DNA of 64,000 nucleotides, taken from NCBI GenBank assembly GCA_963931865.1, contig OZ007516.1:8487615-8551614 (forward strand). Direction: 5' to 3'. This DNA is from Axinella damicornis (Eukaryota; Porifera; Demospongiae; Axinellida; Axinellidae). The notes beneath the pieces were generated by a model that was not told the origin of the DNA, searched no databases, and was given only the letters and a program-made list of their open reading frames with translations. A program made the position numbers and the translations under genes. Numbering within the stretch: the first letter of the stretch is position 1; each line of letters opens with the position of its first letter. Below, piece by piece: positions 47,879-59,042 of this stretch.

Positions 47879-48323
47879 TGCGTGTGCGTGTGCGTTTGTG
47901 TTTGAGTGAGTGTGAGTGACTCCATGGATATTACAACTGATTGGCTCCACAATGGAAGGAAAAATGTCATGACCAGCTACATGTACAAGCAGCTTGCAAC
48001 ATCTGCCTACACCCTAACTGCTAATTGGTTCTAACCACAGTTAGAGCACTAGGTAGTAGAGTCCAAATTGAGCTGCAGGCCAGGTGATTTGACATGTCCT
48101 GGCTAAGGAGACAGTTCAATCCTAGTCTCATGCCCAGACCCCTCAGAAGGAAGGCGTATTGAGGGTCTGGGAATGAGACTAGTTCAATCCCAGTTCCTGT
48201 ATGGCATGCCTGCATGAACATCAGAGTGTGTACAGTACAGCAGGACTGACCTACGTAGTGTCGTCCTTCATCATAGAAGAGGCGATAGTTGTACATTCTG
48301 CCATTCAGCCTGTGCAAGGAGGG

Positions 48324-48372
<49 letters not shown>

Positions 48373-51004
48373 GGGGGGGGAGTGATATGACAGTAAATGT
48401 GTCCAAGGGAATGACAGTACCACCACAAAACCTTTGCAGGAATAATACTGGCCTGATCTCCACTTACATGAACGAGAGTATGCGGTCTCCTTTTGGGTTC
48501 TCACGGACCAAGTATCGCCCACACTCATCGCCTAGCAACAGCTCAGCCTCATCCCGTTGCATCAATCCATGGTATTCTGTGCTGTATTCAGAGGGGCACG
48601 TCTCCAGCTGCGTGTGATGAGTGTGTGCATGTGCAGGTGTACGTGTGTGTAGTGTGTGTACTGTACACTAGTCATAGTTATCTACCAGGGCGATATGAAA
48701 AAGGTTCTGCCCCAATGGAACAAAAGATTGACACATTAGACACACATAACCTGCTCTGCTGGTACATTATTCCATGGCCAACGTAGTGTATAGTCTAAGA
48801 AACAGTTTCCTTTAAAGGAGGATCCAAGGTGCCTTCATGTTCAGTTTCCTACATGGTCATCAAGTTTTGGATGTGGTCATATCTTGTCTATTTCCTGTCA
48901 GCTCAGGGGGAATTTATTTTGAATGACATTATTACTAACCACGCAGCCAGTGTTATTCTGCTGTCATTTTCAACATTTGAAACTGAAGTGTATACAAGTT
49001 GATTTTCAGGCACACAACATAATGCCCGTAGCTTCTGACATCGGCACAGCTTGACAAGCCCACAATTTTCTGATACGCCCACAGCTTGCTGCCCATAGTC
49101 AGAACTCCAAAATCTAAGCTGCATGTGGGCATGACAAACTGTGGGGAGGCAGAATTCTCTTCCAAGCATTAATTGCCATGTTCTGACCCTACAGAGGCAC
49201 ACACTATCTGAAGCCCTGTACAGCAGTGAACATATTGTGTACCTGCTATATGACCGGATACGCCAGGCAGGCTAGGTGACAAGCCAAGTGTGCAACAAAA
49301 GGGTGAATGAAATCCATTTGAGTAAACACAATTAAAGCTGATGATGAAATTCTTTACTACATGAAGGAGCCAACAGAAGACTCATATCACCTGAAATCAA
49401 ATAGGTGCACACCTAGTGCGAAACCATCCAATGTACTCTGATGGTGGTGCAGAGTACACAGACTTCCCTCCATACACACACTTCACTCTCTGATAACTTG
49501 CCCAAGATGGCCGGGCTTCATTCCAACATGACAAGATCTTAATTGGTTCCATATACAAAAACAATGCTGCAGTTTTGTGTATCCAGGGTCAAAGGCCGGT
49601 AGGCACCAATTAGAAGTCACAGACTATTACAGCAGTTGTGCGTGCACGTGTGTGGGGAGGGGTGGGTGGAGAGTGGGCTCGATCAGCCTCGCTGCTTTCA
49701 AGGTAGGGTGTTAAAAAAATGTTACCCCCAAAGAAGGGTATACTAGCTCCACCACAAAACATTTTTTTCCCCTCCCTTCCTGGCTAGATGCGGTCAGTGT
49801 TCTCTGATGTGGTGATTATTTCCTCTGATGTGGTTGTTGTTTTTATTTGCCTTTCCTCTTTCCTCTAATGCATGCTTACAGTTGAGTCATGCTTTAACCC
49901 CAAAATCAACTGCTTGATACTCACTGGGAGATCTGAGAGCGTATAGTTACACGATGCATACGCATGTCCCATTCTGATCAACCGTGTCCCACACAGCTCA
50001 CAAACCATGTTAAGACCAGCTTGCACACCAAAGACTGTTGTGAAACATACCTCCTTCTTGCAGTGGACAGGCTGGGGTTTGGGGGCCTGCAGCTGCAATG
50101 TGTACACTGTTGAGAGAGGACTCGGCAGTGAATGCAGGAACAGAGTGCTACATAGCACTAGCAAGGCACCAAGGAAGTATAACTGGTCAACGAAACTCCT
50201 ATTCACCTGGCTGTGAACTGTCTACTTTACACTAAAATCTGTTGAAGGTATCACCTGGATGTGAACTGCACGCTTCAGTGTATCACATGCACCAGTGTGC
50301 TTCACAATACCACCAGTGAACCAAGCCGTGTGGCAATGCAAGTTACTGTATGATTGGTCGATTACAAGCTTCATTCTACAAACTGCATTGTACAGGCTGT
50401 TCGCTGACCCACAAGCACTGAGCACTGATCTTCAGGCATGAGTGAAGCTGAAAGCCATTTTTTCACAGATAGTTAAACCTACACTGGTGTCAAGCTAATT
50501 GCCTGGAAAAACTATCACCAGGTGGCTTTAATCTTCAGGTGAGTGAACGCATCAACAGTTTAGGTACACACTAAATACACCGAGCATGCTGAAAACAAGC
50601 CCACAAGCAACCAAGGTGACATTTTGTTTAACTGCCTGTGAAGCTTGACACATCGGTGCTCAGCACTAGTGAGGCACCAAACAGCTGGTCTAGACAGAGT
50701 CTGCGACCGACTGATCATGCACATTGACAGTAACGAACCGCATGTGTCAGTTATACTGCATGTGCACACACTTAGTACAACCAGAGGGAGAGACCGACCA
50801 ACCAACTGACTGATGAGAAGACTGATCCACAGTTCAATAGACAGACAGACAGACAGACAGAGAGGCAGAGACAGACAGAGAGGCAGAGACAGACAGAGAG
50901 GCAGAGACAGACAGAGAGGCCGAGACAGACAAAGAGGCAGAGAGGTAGAGACAGACAGAGAGGCAGAGACAGACAGACAGACAGAGAGGCAGAGAGACAG
51001 AGGC

Positions 51005-51043
<39 letters not shown>

Positions 51044-54000
51044 GAGGCAGAGAGACAGACAGATAGACAGACAAACAGACAGACAGGCAAAGAGAGAACT
51101 CACATGAGGGGTTCCAGTTGTCCCCTAGTTCCTCTTCGTTTCCATTTCCCCTTCCCCCGTTGCCACCCTCCTCGAACGCATCATCTGGAGGTACCATACG
51201 TAAAACAATCAGCACAATGTATTACACGGGGTCGAGCCTCAGTATATGTAGGTGCCCTCATGAACTATCAATATATCTGTGATCTGGCAAAGTAGCAACA
51301 CATACTGTGAATCACACAGGGAGACCCTGGGGTAGGGTGCTAAACTGGCCCATCCCTGCCACGTCTTGAGCGGCCACATACTGGTGGTCATGACACAGAC
51401 ACAACAGCACCCAATGGATGGTGGCACAGGTGGCAAAGAAACAACTTCTCTACTGAAAAGATCCCACCGGAACTTAGGATGTCCACCAGAGTATACATGA
51501 CTCATACATGTACATGGGAATGAGGCTTGGGGGGGGGGGGGGGGGCAAGTGACTCGTACCAGCTATTAGCCCAAATGGAAAGCTACTGGCTTTTCAGACA
51601 ATACTACATGTAGCTCTCACATGTAATGTTAGGCCCTGGTGACTGGGGTGTACCACAGTGAGAACAAACGCAGCAAGCTTGGATCCCTAGCCCTTCCCCT
51701 GTTGTGTTTGCAGGTCTTTGTGTGGCAGGTGCATACAGATGTGTGTTTGCACTTATTTTGAATAGTGTGTACACAGACAACACGGCTGCATGTGTATTTT
51801 CACACTAATAATATGGTTGAGGTCTGATTGTAGTACTCCAGCTTGTACCTGCTAGACCACAATTAACTTCAGTGCAGCAGTTTAATCTCATCACCATGGC
51901 AACAAAACCAGGTGGGTGGAGGTTGTGATGTGAAGATAGTATTGCAGCTGTGCGTATAGCTTTTACACATAAACTAAACTGTCTTGGGTACCTATATAGA
52001 GAGTTGTATGAAATGTAATTACAAGGCGCCTCCCCTCGGAGTATACTTACCATAATCAACCATCCCATGGCAGAATTATAGTGGAATAACACAGAAAATG
52101 ATCGTCATTTTCTGATGCTATATAAGTACACAGTAGACATCAATCAATCTTGTTCAATTTACATACACAAACTGGGAATCTGCAAACACCTAATACAGTT
52201 ATGCTGTAGCTCAAGCTATTCATGATGTGTACAGGGGTTTTAAGGGGCTCTCCTGCAGCCAGTGAATACCAGTAGCAAGACAAGGGATGTCAAAGCTGTA
52301 ATGCTGTACGGTTGTCCATGTTGTATAGTAGTTTATATATGATGTACTTCAAGGGGAATGCATGCATTGTGGGGTGAGCGTATCGTCAGTGGATATAGGC
52401 ACGGGGCCACCGTTCACCTTTTTGCCGACGCAATCCCCCTTTTTGCCTTGACCTGTGAACGAACAACCAACCATGACGTCATAATGACGTGTACGTAGTA
52501 TGCGGAGGTATACGGTCCAAGTAATAAGATATACGGAAGTGCACGAGTAATGGACACGTGCAATGAAGGTTGACGAGCGCGCTGACGATCCGAGGCCGTG
52601 GAAGAAGCGCGTCCTCCTACCAAAAAGCTCTGCAGTTGTGGGGCAGATCTCTCATCACTGAGCGTATATCACGTCAGAAAACACTTGGCTGGGTCAAATC
52701 ACTTGAGGGTACAAGCAGCGAGTGGGCTGCGGGTGCTCACGTCCACCAAGAGGACTCCTGTGGACAGCGCGCCCGTGCGCAGAGCTGAAGTGGATGTAGC
52801 GAGAGGGCCTAGGAGGGGGTTTTGACGGCATAAAAGGCTAGAATCCCTGCAAGTACCAAATTGCCACTCCGAGTACTTTTTTGCCTGAGGGGAGAAACAA
52901 CCAACCAACTAAACTGGCATTGCGTCTGGCAATTTGGTAACTGTGGCCCCGTGGATATAGGTGTACAAATTTGCATATTGGAGACCACATGAAGCAAATG
53001 TCCGTCACTAAAAGCAGCTACATTGGGGAAATTGTTGATGAACGTCACTGCAATCTTAGCCTCATTCCCAGGCCATGCAGAAGTACATGTTCTCTCACAT
53101 GGCCTGGGAACGAGGCTAGCGTATTGTGTGCAGTATTCATAGTAGCCCTAACTCAAAGCTCTGCATTTGTGGTCTGCTCAGTGAGCATGTAAGATGCACC
53201 GCCCATGGGCGCTCTTTCGCGAGACCACATGTAGCTGCTAGAAAAGATTTGCCGCAGAACTCATTCCCCCAGTGGTGTCCAGTGGTGTAACCAAAAGGTG
53301 AGATTCATGCTGAAATACAGATAGTGATCTAAGGCCTATACCAGTATGGAGTACCCATTGTCCTGAGCCACTGCTGTGGGTAGGGACAGGCCCATTATTC
53401 TAAAAAAAGTCCCTATTATTCTATTCCTTAATTCCCCCTTTTTTATCCTATTATTCCTGAATTTCCCCCTATTATTCCCACAAATATTCTACTTCAATTA
53501 ACAGAATTTTACAAACATTTCCGCTTTTGGGCTAAGTTTGACAAACTCGGACGACTTTCAGACTCTCCACTCACTCCTTATAGATCACTCATCACACAGG
53601 TCTCGCCACTAGACTCTGGCTAAGGCTCAGTGATACTAGTACTACCTCAGGCTGCCATTTTAGTACTGATGATCATGCGTACGCGGTTAATGAAATGACG
53701 CAATGACATCATTGCAATGCAATTCGTGCCTATTATTCTCGCATTATTCCCATTCCAAAATTTCTCCTATTATTCCAAAAGAAATTCCCGCATAATGGGC
53801 CTGTCCCTAGCTGTGGGGTTACAAGATAACCTAGCTCCTGCCCACAGCCAGTGAATATCAGTAGCATGACCAAAACTGCCTAACGCAATTATCGATGGGG
53901 GTCACCCAAGTTATAGGGTAATGGAATCCAGTGGAGATTTGGTATGGGCTTACAAACTAAAACAGGTGGGATTTGAGTTGTCCATGGCAGGGTTATATTA

Positions 54001-56981
54001 GATCGTACACAGGAGCCTGTAGCTACCCACCCCAAGCTCACTTCCATATCAACAGAGGACACTACACTGGCCACACTCAGTAAGGCATGTACATAGCACA
54101 GGGGAAGGGCATGTGACTTGCATCCGCTCTGGAATTGCTTCCTGTTCCAAGTCCCCCCCCCCCCCCCCCACTCCCCAAACCAAACCATGCATACTGTAGT
54201 GCCCTACCCACTACCTAATCTGAACTGCTAGTCTAAACAGTTTAGTGATATATATCATATAGCAACAGGTAGTATACTGGTGTGTGATTCACCACTACTG
54301 GGGTCATGTATGGGCATTGCACTACACACACACATCTGCATCCTAGCTAGTCGATCAACGTGTATATACAGGAACTGCTGTAGGCTTCCCAACATGTATG
54401 GGCATTGGACCACACACACAGACACACACACGAGGCAATGCCAGTATCCCGTTGTGAAAGGAGTTGAGGAAATGCTGGAGGATATTGACCAACAGTATGT
54501 GGAGCATTGTTCCCAGGCCACTCCCTCCACCATTATTTGATCGCTTGCAGTACGCAAATACGACATTATTGCAAATACGATGTATTTGCATACTGCAAGT
54601 GATCAAATAATGGTGGTGGGAATGGCCTGGGAACGAGCTCGAGGGAGGCTACAGTAAGTGGAGCAGGCTTGAGTGCTGTTCCTCGTAGGAAACAGGAGGC
54701 AAGCAGCTGCACTAGTTCGGATATATTACACTATTCACATTCTCCCACCCACAGGTATAAAGGCATGCAGGCAGGAGAAGGTAAACATTGTAACTTATAC
54801 CCACCCCTGCACTGACACTTCCGGCTAGTCTCTGGGTTTAATGGACACACACACTTGTCAGTTGGCTACTGACAGAATGGAAGGTTCTCGGATTTAGCTG
54901 ATGTTTTTTTCGTATCAGAGAACCTTCTAATAGCTTCTGCGAGTGCAATATCTTGGAGAAAGCATATAGCTTCCAGGACACAGAGGGTAAGGGCTACACA
55001 TGCATGTAGAACAATGCTTCATGGGTTGGGTTGGGGGAGGAGCAGATACTATATACCACAATCCAGACATAGCAGCCATACCATCCTCCACTCACCTGCC
55101 CACTGGCACTGTATCAACACACACACCTCAGGTTCAAGTGAATTCATGTTCATCAGCTGGAGTTTACACACCGCTAACACTTGGCAATTGGCACTTGGCT
55201 TCATGTTTGCACACTGTACCTCCCCCAGCCATTATTCCCAGGCTCCCTCCGAAAGGAGAAGAGAGCCAGGTAAATAACATTGGAGGGGTTATTCCGTTAA
55301 GCTGTTGACTTCCCGGCATGTCATCATTTCTGTTATAAACATAGGACACTCCTACTTTTGTGGTAAATGTTGTGCAGAGTTCAACCCAATCATAACTAGG
55401 AGAATGCATCACATTGTGGGGCGAGCATGGGCGAGTGCAATGCAGAACATGGAGTATTTGCATGCACATGACTGAGGCAACTGAAATGATACTACGACAA
55501 TCAGACATGTAGACTTGTGCCAACATGCATGCTGCACAAATTTGTTTGTCACGTGTGAAACTTCAAATTCGCTGTGCACGGACGGACTGACAGTCTCTTG
55601 CCCGTGGCCTTGTTGTTCATAGCTCGTGTCTCAGTCATGCTTTAGTGAGGTAGATTGTTCACAGTTCGTGTCAGTCAAACAGTATCCGGCTCCAAGTTGC
55701 TGTGGCCTCGAGGTAGACTGTTCATAGTTCGTGTCTGATATTACTCTTCGTTTTCAAGGCTTCCCCGACTTACTGAGATCCGAGACACTTCTTACAAGCA
55801 AACCAGATCCCCAGCCATCACTTCCCCAGCCATTACCACCCCCAGCCATTACCCCAGCCATTAACTCCCCAGCCATTACATCTTCAGCAATTACTGCTAC
55901 TGCAATCAAAAAAGGGACCAGGGCAAGCCCCACATCCACAAACAACAATGTGAATAGGATCAGAACCCCCCCTTTGAACACCCTCCACATCAGCAAAACT
56001 TACAAAGAAGCTGTTTCACAACAATAGAATTGTGCTGACATTCAGGTCATCCCCACTTCAAATTCATGTAGAGTCATTCGATGCTCGGTAACTTTGGAAA
56101 CTGTCACATGGACCCAAATCTCATAGCTACTGGTGGAATATTGGAACATACTCCAAATGAGGACCCAACTAGCTAATCAGGACATCTTGGAACAACCATA
56201 TCCATGTTAGTTCTGTCCTTTACAAAGATGAAACATTTTTAATTGGCTCTGGACATACCACAAGCAATCAAAGATGAGGGATATGGAAGAGGCCATCATT
56301 TTTTCAAGCATTTGGCACATTGAAGCAGGTGACCAAAACTGACAGTGGGGAGGAAGCGGCCATTTGTCTTACACTAAAGTCGGTAAAATCATTAGTTCCA
56401 TTAAAAATGGTTCAAATTCTGGAAATATGAGCACATAATTATCATGCATGTTTCGGTAGCTGCACGTTGTGCACCCAGAAATTGGGTCAAATGTGATGCT
56501 ATAAGCATGGGATCAACATGATGACAGATCAGGCCTTAGCATACCCTACATCTTGTGTTCTTCAGTTGACCTGCTACCAGATCAGGCATGGCAACAGATG
56601 TGATTGTGTTCCCCACATAATCACAAATAATTTTGCATCACATATTTGACCCTAATTTGTGGGTGCACAAAGTGTGCAATACCAGAAACTTGCATTACAC
56701 CAGATCACAGCTGCAAAGTTCCAGGAGAAATTCTCCAGGAGCTGTCCAGCTATGATATAAATGCTCACTCCAAACTCACCGTATATCCCTGAATCTGTTT
56801 CTTCTCGCTCCAAAATGCTGGGGCTTGACTCATGAACAACTAGCGTGGCTGTGGGATCATCGCATATCTCAATCTCGCAATCGTCCACGTCTTCATCGCT
56901 GGACGAAACCGAAGACGAGAACTTGAGCACTGCAACAATCGATTCCATCTTCATTGGTTGCTGACCCGGCTGTCCAGGCAT
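40169..56981 (-). CDS. CHN: Chimaerin-like Rac GAP (SH2-C1-RhoGAP), 14 exons
   Basis: Chimaerins inactivate Rac in response to diacylglycerol. Exons: 56780-56981, 51104-51184, 50051-50106, 48468-48607, 48251-48309, 47536-47692, 46322-47159, 45689-45784, 43612-43780, 42964-43056, 42315-42392, 41781-41909, 40803-40920, 40169-40334. All borders are GT-AG, phases agree, and 2382 nt give 793 residues. SH2 (about 121-202) has YLVREN with Arg148 and [15 protein letters not shown]1 (540-590) has the full His/Cys set, with eight instead of seven residues before the last Cys, and the WG...QG residues typical of lipid-binding C1 domains. RhoGAP (about 600-793) has SEGIYRVSG with arginine finger 639, [10 protein letters not shown] and FSPTLMRP. 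Residues about 233-511 are an extra Ser/Arg-rich exon absent from vertebrate chimaerins. The exon 7 donor is uncertain (46322, or a weaker GTGATG upstream). Confidence 0.92.
40427..40495 (-). mobile_element. Short element end in chimaerin intron 13
   Basis: On the minus strand CTAGGACTGAGTGATAATATC resembles the CTAGGGCTGAGCGATTATTTC end at 7537. Confidence 0.4.
41060..41562. mobile_element. ~500-bp DNA element with CTTTAGGGCCC ends, copy 2
   Basis: Near-identical to 19513-20009, including both ends. It sits in chimaerin intron 12, between (TG)n tracts (40930-41045) and a poly-C run (41672-41705). Confidence 0.75.
43062..43463. repeat. 400-bp polypurine tract (GGA/GGAGAAGG)n
   Basis: Almost pure purine on the plus strand, so pure pyrimidine on the coding strand. 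It lies directly before the acceptor of chimaerin exon 10 and works as an extreme polypyrimidine tract. The 155-223-codon Leu/Pro ORFs over it are artefacts. Confidence 0.95.
43781..45688. other. Chimaerin intron 8; repeated CCACCACGGTGAG block
   Basis: At about 44700-44790 and 44850-44940 a block with CCACCACGGTGAGTTT or CCACCAAGGTGAGTTT and GCGATCACRGCSGTGTRGTC is repeated, with a weaker relative at 12360-12455. ATGGCGGCTCAAGGAGAAATT (44665) and ATGGCGGGACAAAAG (44827) precede the two strong donors, so small alternative first exons on the plus strand are possible. Nothing else seen. Confidence 0.4.
47425..47557. repeat. 44-bp tandem repeat, three copies, at a splice donor
   Basis: Three copies of ACACCTTGCCGACTGTCTCC plus flanks, period 44 bp, at the 3' edge of chimaerin exon 6. 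Each copy carries the donor GGCAAG|GTGTGT on the minus strand. Only the first copy met by the transcript (exon end 47536) keeps the downstream frame; reading on meets a TGA within the next unit. Confidence 0.85.
47714..47909. repeat. (TG)n microsatellite in chimaerin intron 5
   Basis: About 190 bp of TG with few interruptions, close upstream (in transcript sense) of the exon 6 acceptor. A second TG tract followed by about 25 G lies at 48327-48380 in intron 4. Confidence 0.95.
48123..48181. mobile_element. Hairpin element, CTCGTTCCCAG family variant
   Basis: TAGTCTCATGCCCAGACCCCTC opens and GAGGGTCTGGGAATGAGACTA closes. Chimaerin intron 5. Confidence 0.7.
48608..50050. other. Chimaerin intron 3, nothing recognised
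   Basis: Short ORFs only; a minus ORF at 48903-49202 has no recognisable motif. Confidence 0.4.
50836..51088. repeat. (GACA)n / GAGGCAGAGACA tandem repeat
   Basis: CAGA/GACA units mixed with a 16-20-bp GAGGCAGAGACAGACAGA higher-order unit, in chimaerin intron 2 just downstream of the exon 2 donor. It translates as SVCLSVCL on the minus strand, an artefact. Confidence 0.95.
52400..52953. mobile_element. hAT-type element with 8-bp target duplication
   Basis: It begins CACGGGGCCACCGTT and ends with the inverted GGTAACTGTGGCCCCGTG. The flanks are GATATAGG on both sides (52392-52399 and 52954-52961), a perfect 8-bp duplication as made by hAT transposases. Size 554 bp. It carries a small ORF with a BED-like finger. 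Chimaerin intron 1. Confidence 0.8.
52598..52825 (+). pseudogene. BED-finger-like remnant inside the hAT element
   Basis: The frame reads [17 protein letters not shown] followed by [14 protein letters not shown]. Two Cys followed by H-x3-H resemble the BED zinc finger at the N-terminus of hAT transposases, with unusual Cys spacing (C-x-C). No ATG opens this frame (it starts GTG), and it stops after 75 codons with no catalytic domain. A truncated transposase start is the simplest reading. Confidence 0.45.
53057..53118. mobile_element. Hairpin element, CTCGTTCCCAG family
   Basis: TAGCCTCATTCCCAGGCCATG opens and CATGGCCTGGGAACGAGGCTA closes. Chimaerin intron 1. Confidence 0.75.
53381..53809. 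mobile_element. hAT-type MITE with 8-bp target duplication
   Basis: Ends TAGGGACAGGCCCATTAT and ATAATGGGCCTGTCCCTA are inverted repeats. The flanks are GCTGTGGG on both sides (53373-53380 and 53810-53817). The 429-bp interior is rich in CCTATTATTC words and has no ORF. Confidence 0.85.
54508..54636. mobile_element. Hairpin element, CTCGTTCCCAG family, long stem
   Basis: TTGTTCCCAGGCCACTCCC opens a ~55-bp arm with TTTGATCGCTTGCAGTACGC. The other arm closes GGCCTGGGAACGAG. The left tip has decayed. Confidence 0.75.
54637..56779. other. Rest of chimaerin intron 1
   Basis: Contains a run of 'CCAGCCATTACC' words (about 55810-55880) and three TTCATAGTTCGTGTC-like repeats (55610-55740). A 98-codon plus ORF (55731-56027) covers these and is Pro/Thr-rich; I do not consider it a gene. 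Confidence 0.4.
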
Positions 56982-57663
56982 GTTGAACTATTACAAACTA
57001 GGTATAGGTAATATATCGCTAGTAAAAAAGAAAGAACTCTTGCAAACTCGAACTTAGTGTACCACAGCTGACTAGCTAAAGGCTGCGACTGCTGCTTGAA
57101 TTGAAGGGGGGCAAGTTCCGGTACGCGCCAATGGCATGTCCAATTCCTTTGATGTGGTTCAAAGTTTGCCGGACATGAACCAGGAAACGAGCATACTCAT
57201 CTAACGTGAAAATGAAGAAACGTCATTGATTGGGGAACTTACCGGGCCTTGTATGTTGCGAGAGCTGGCAAGTTGTGTGAATATACTCGAACTGCTGTTT
57301 GGGGTTCCTAACTCGTTTTCGAGGAACTTCTGGAGGAAGGTACTCATTATTGTTAAGTGAAGGTTTTTAATATTGTTTCTAGGAGTATATCGAGTGTGGG
57401 GAGGCGGGAAGGGTACGGGTCAGTCTCAAAGTGGAGTGATGGGCATTAATTTGGATACAGTTGTCAGTGAATGTGTGCAGCCAAGGTGGCTCTCCTACAT
57501 CAAGCTATGTGGACACATACAGACTAGCATCACAACAATATTGTCCCCCCCTCCCCCCAACTCAATTTTTATTCTCCTAAAGGGTAGCCGCTCCAGTAAG
57601 CACCATACCTACATGTATAGAGCTGCGGCCATGGATTGTGACCCTGTGTATGTAGGTGTACTA
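56982..57663. other. Upstream region of the chimaerin gene
   Basis: Directly upstream of the chimaerin ATG on the minus strand; no TATA box. No gene recognised. Confidence 0.4.
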
Positions 57664-57972
57664 CAAGGGGGGGTCACTCCCATAGACACTATAGTCACAG
57701 CTGCGACCGCGGGTCAAAGCTTTGACCGCTGTTTTTGGAGTTTTGACCATTGACCACGCCGATTTTCTTCCGTTGACCTTTGACCGATCAGCTATTTGCC
57801 CTTGTAATACTTGCCTGCACGTCGCCATAAATAGGGCGGCGCGCGTTTTTGACTGTACTTTTGAGCCGCTTTGACCGTTAACTGCACCCATTTGGGCGGC
57901 TTGGACCGTTGACCATTGACCGACTGCGGTCGCAGCTGTGACTATAGAATCTATGGGAGTGACCCCCCCTTG
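57664..57972. mobile_element. 309-bp MITE with ~48-bp inverted ends
   Basis: Ends start CAAGGGGGGGTCACTCCCAT and pair with few mismatches through CTATAGTCACAGCTGCGACC. Flanks TACTA at 57659-57663 and 57973-57977 are a perfect 5-bp duplication. The interior repeats TTTGACCGNTGACC-like words. Confidence 0.85.
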
Positions 57973-58136
57973 TACTATGGGTGTGGCTTACCATACTCTG
58001 TACACACAGTCACAGGCAGTTTTTGGAAGGTCACAGGATGTGACCCCGCTTGCAGCTCTAAGTACGGCATGTATTGGAATGACAGCCTCTTGTTCAACCA
58101 ACCACAGCATGGTAGCCATGTACATCAGATACTCGG

Positions 58137-58138
<2 letters not shown>

Positions 58139-58173
<35 letters not shown>

Positions 58174-58419
58174 CGTGTGCATAGACTCTGTAGTCACAGC
58201 TGCAACAGTGGGCCAAAACTTTGACCGCTGTTTTGCACGATTTGACCATTGACTGTGATAATTTTCATTGCTTTGACTGTTGACTGCACTGTTTTCAGCT
58301 GTTTGCTGTTGGCTTTGCAATAATATGCGGATGAATGCATAGCAACTCCACCCCTTCCTTAGTATACAGGGTCACCATCCGTGGTCGCAGCTGTGACTAT
58401 GGTGCTTATTGGAGTGACC
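58139..58419. mobile_element. Related MITE copy, cut by the assembly gap
   Basis: After a run of about 33 G, GTAGTCACAGCTGCAACAG and TTTGACCGCTGTTTT repeat the left part of the 57664 element. GGTCGCAGCTGTGACTATGG and GGAGTGACC repeat its right end and run into the gap at 58420. Confidence 0.7.
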
Positions 58420-58619
58420 NNNNNNNNNNNNNNNNNNNNNNNNNNNNNNNNNNNNNNNNNNNNNNNNNNNNNNNNNNNNNNNNNNNNNNNNNNNNNNNNN
58501 NNNNNNNNNNNNNNNNNNNNNNNNNNNNNNNNNNNNNNNNNNNNNNNNNNNNNNNNNNNNNNNNNNNNNNNNNNNNNNNNNNNNNNNNNNNNNNNNNNNN
58601 NNNNNNNNNNNNNNNNNNN
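58420..58619. other. Assembly gap, 200 N
   Basis: Exactly 200 unknown bases. The ORFs with X residues over it carry no information. Confidence 1.
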
Positions 58620-58620
58620 G

Positions 58621-59042
58621 ATACCGTAGTGTACGTATTAAGCGCCCAGGGGTCAGGGTCAATAGAATCCCGCTGAACAGGGGGGTGGGCGCTAGATGCA
58701 TACTCAGACTACTTAGGCATGTAGTATCCGCCCACCCATTCAGCACTGTATAAACAACAAGCGCTGCGGTAAGCTGTGAATACCAATGACCGGCTATGAA
58801 TATCTAAATCCATTTTTCACGCATAGAAATTGATCGCGTGTCTTAGTTGACTGTAAATCGGCCTTTTTGAATGCACATCCTCGCCCAGAGGTTAAGAAAT
58901 GCTGCTCAAAACTTTTGTGATGGGTGGACCCTTACTACACTGCTTTTGGACCCTGTGCAGGAACTTGAGCCAAAACAGGAGGGGGGTGGGCGGTTGATCC
59001 GTGGTGGGCGCTTGATACGTACACTACGGTATGTGTATTTTA
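58621..59042. mobile_element. MITE with 27-bp inverted ends, TA target
   Basis: ATACCGTAGTGTACGTATTA and seven more bases at 58621-58647 pair with 59016-59042 with one mismatch. A TA at each tip fits a TA target as used by Tc1/mariner-type elements. GGTGGGCG words recur inside. Confidence 0.65.

Noticed and set aside
50560..51295. Cys/Leu/Ser and Asp/Arg-rich ORFs
   Set aside because: Translations of the GACA-type repeat in chimaerin intron 2.
58335..58746. ORFs with X residues
   Set aside because: They span the N gap.
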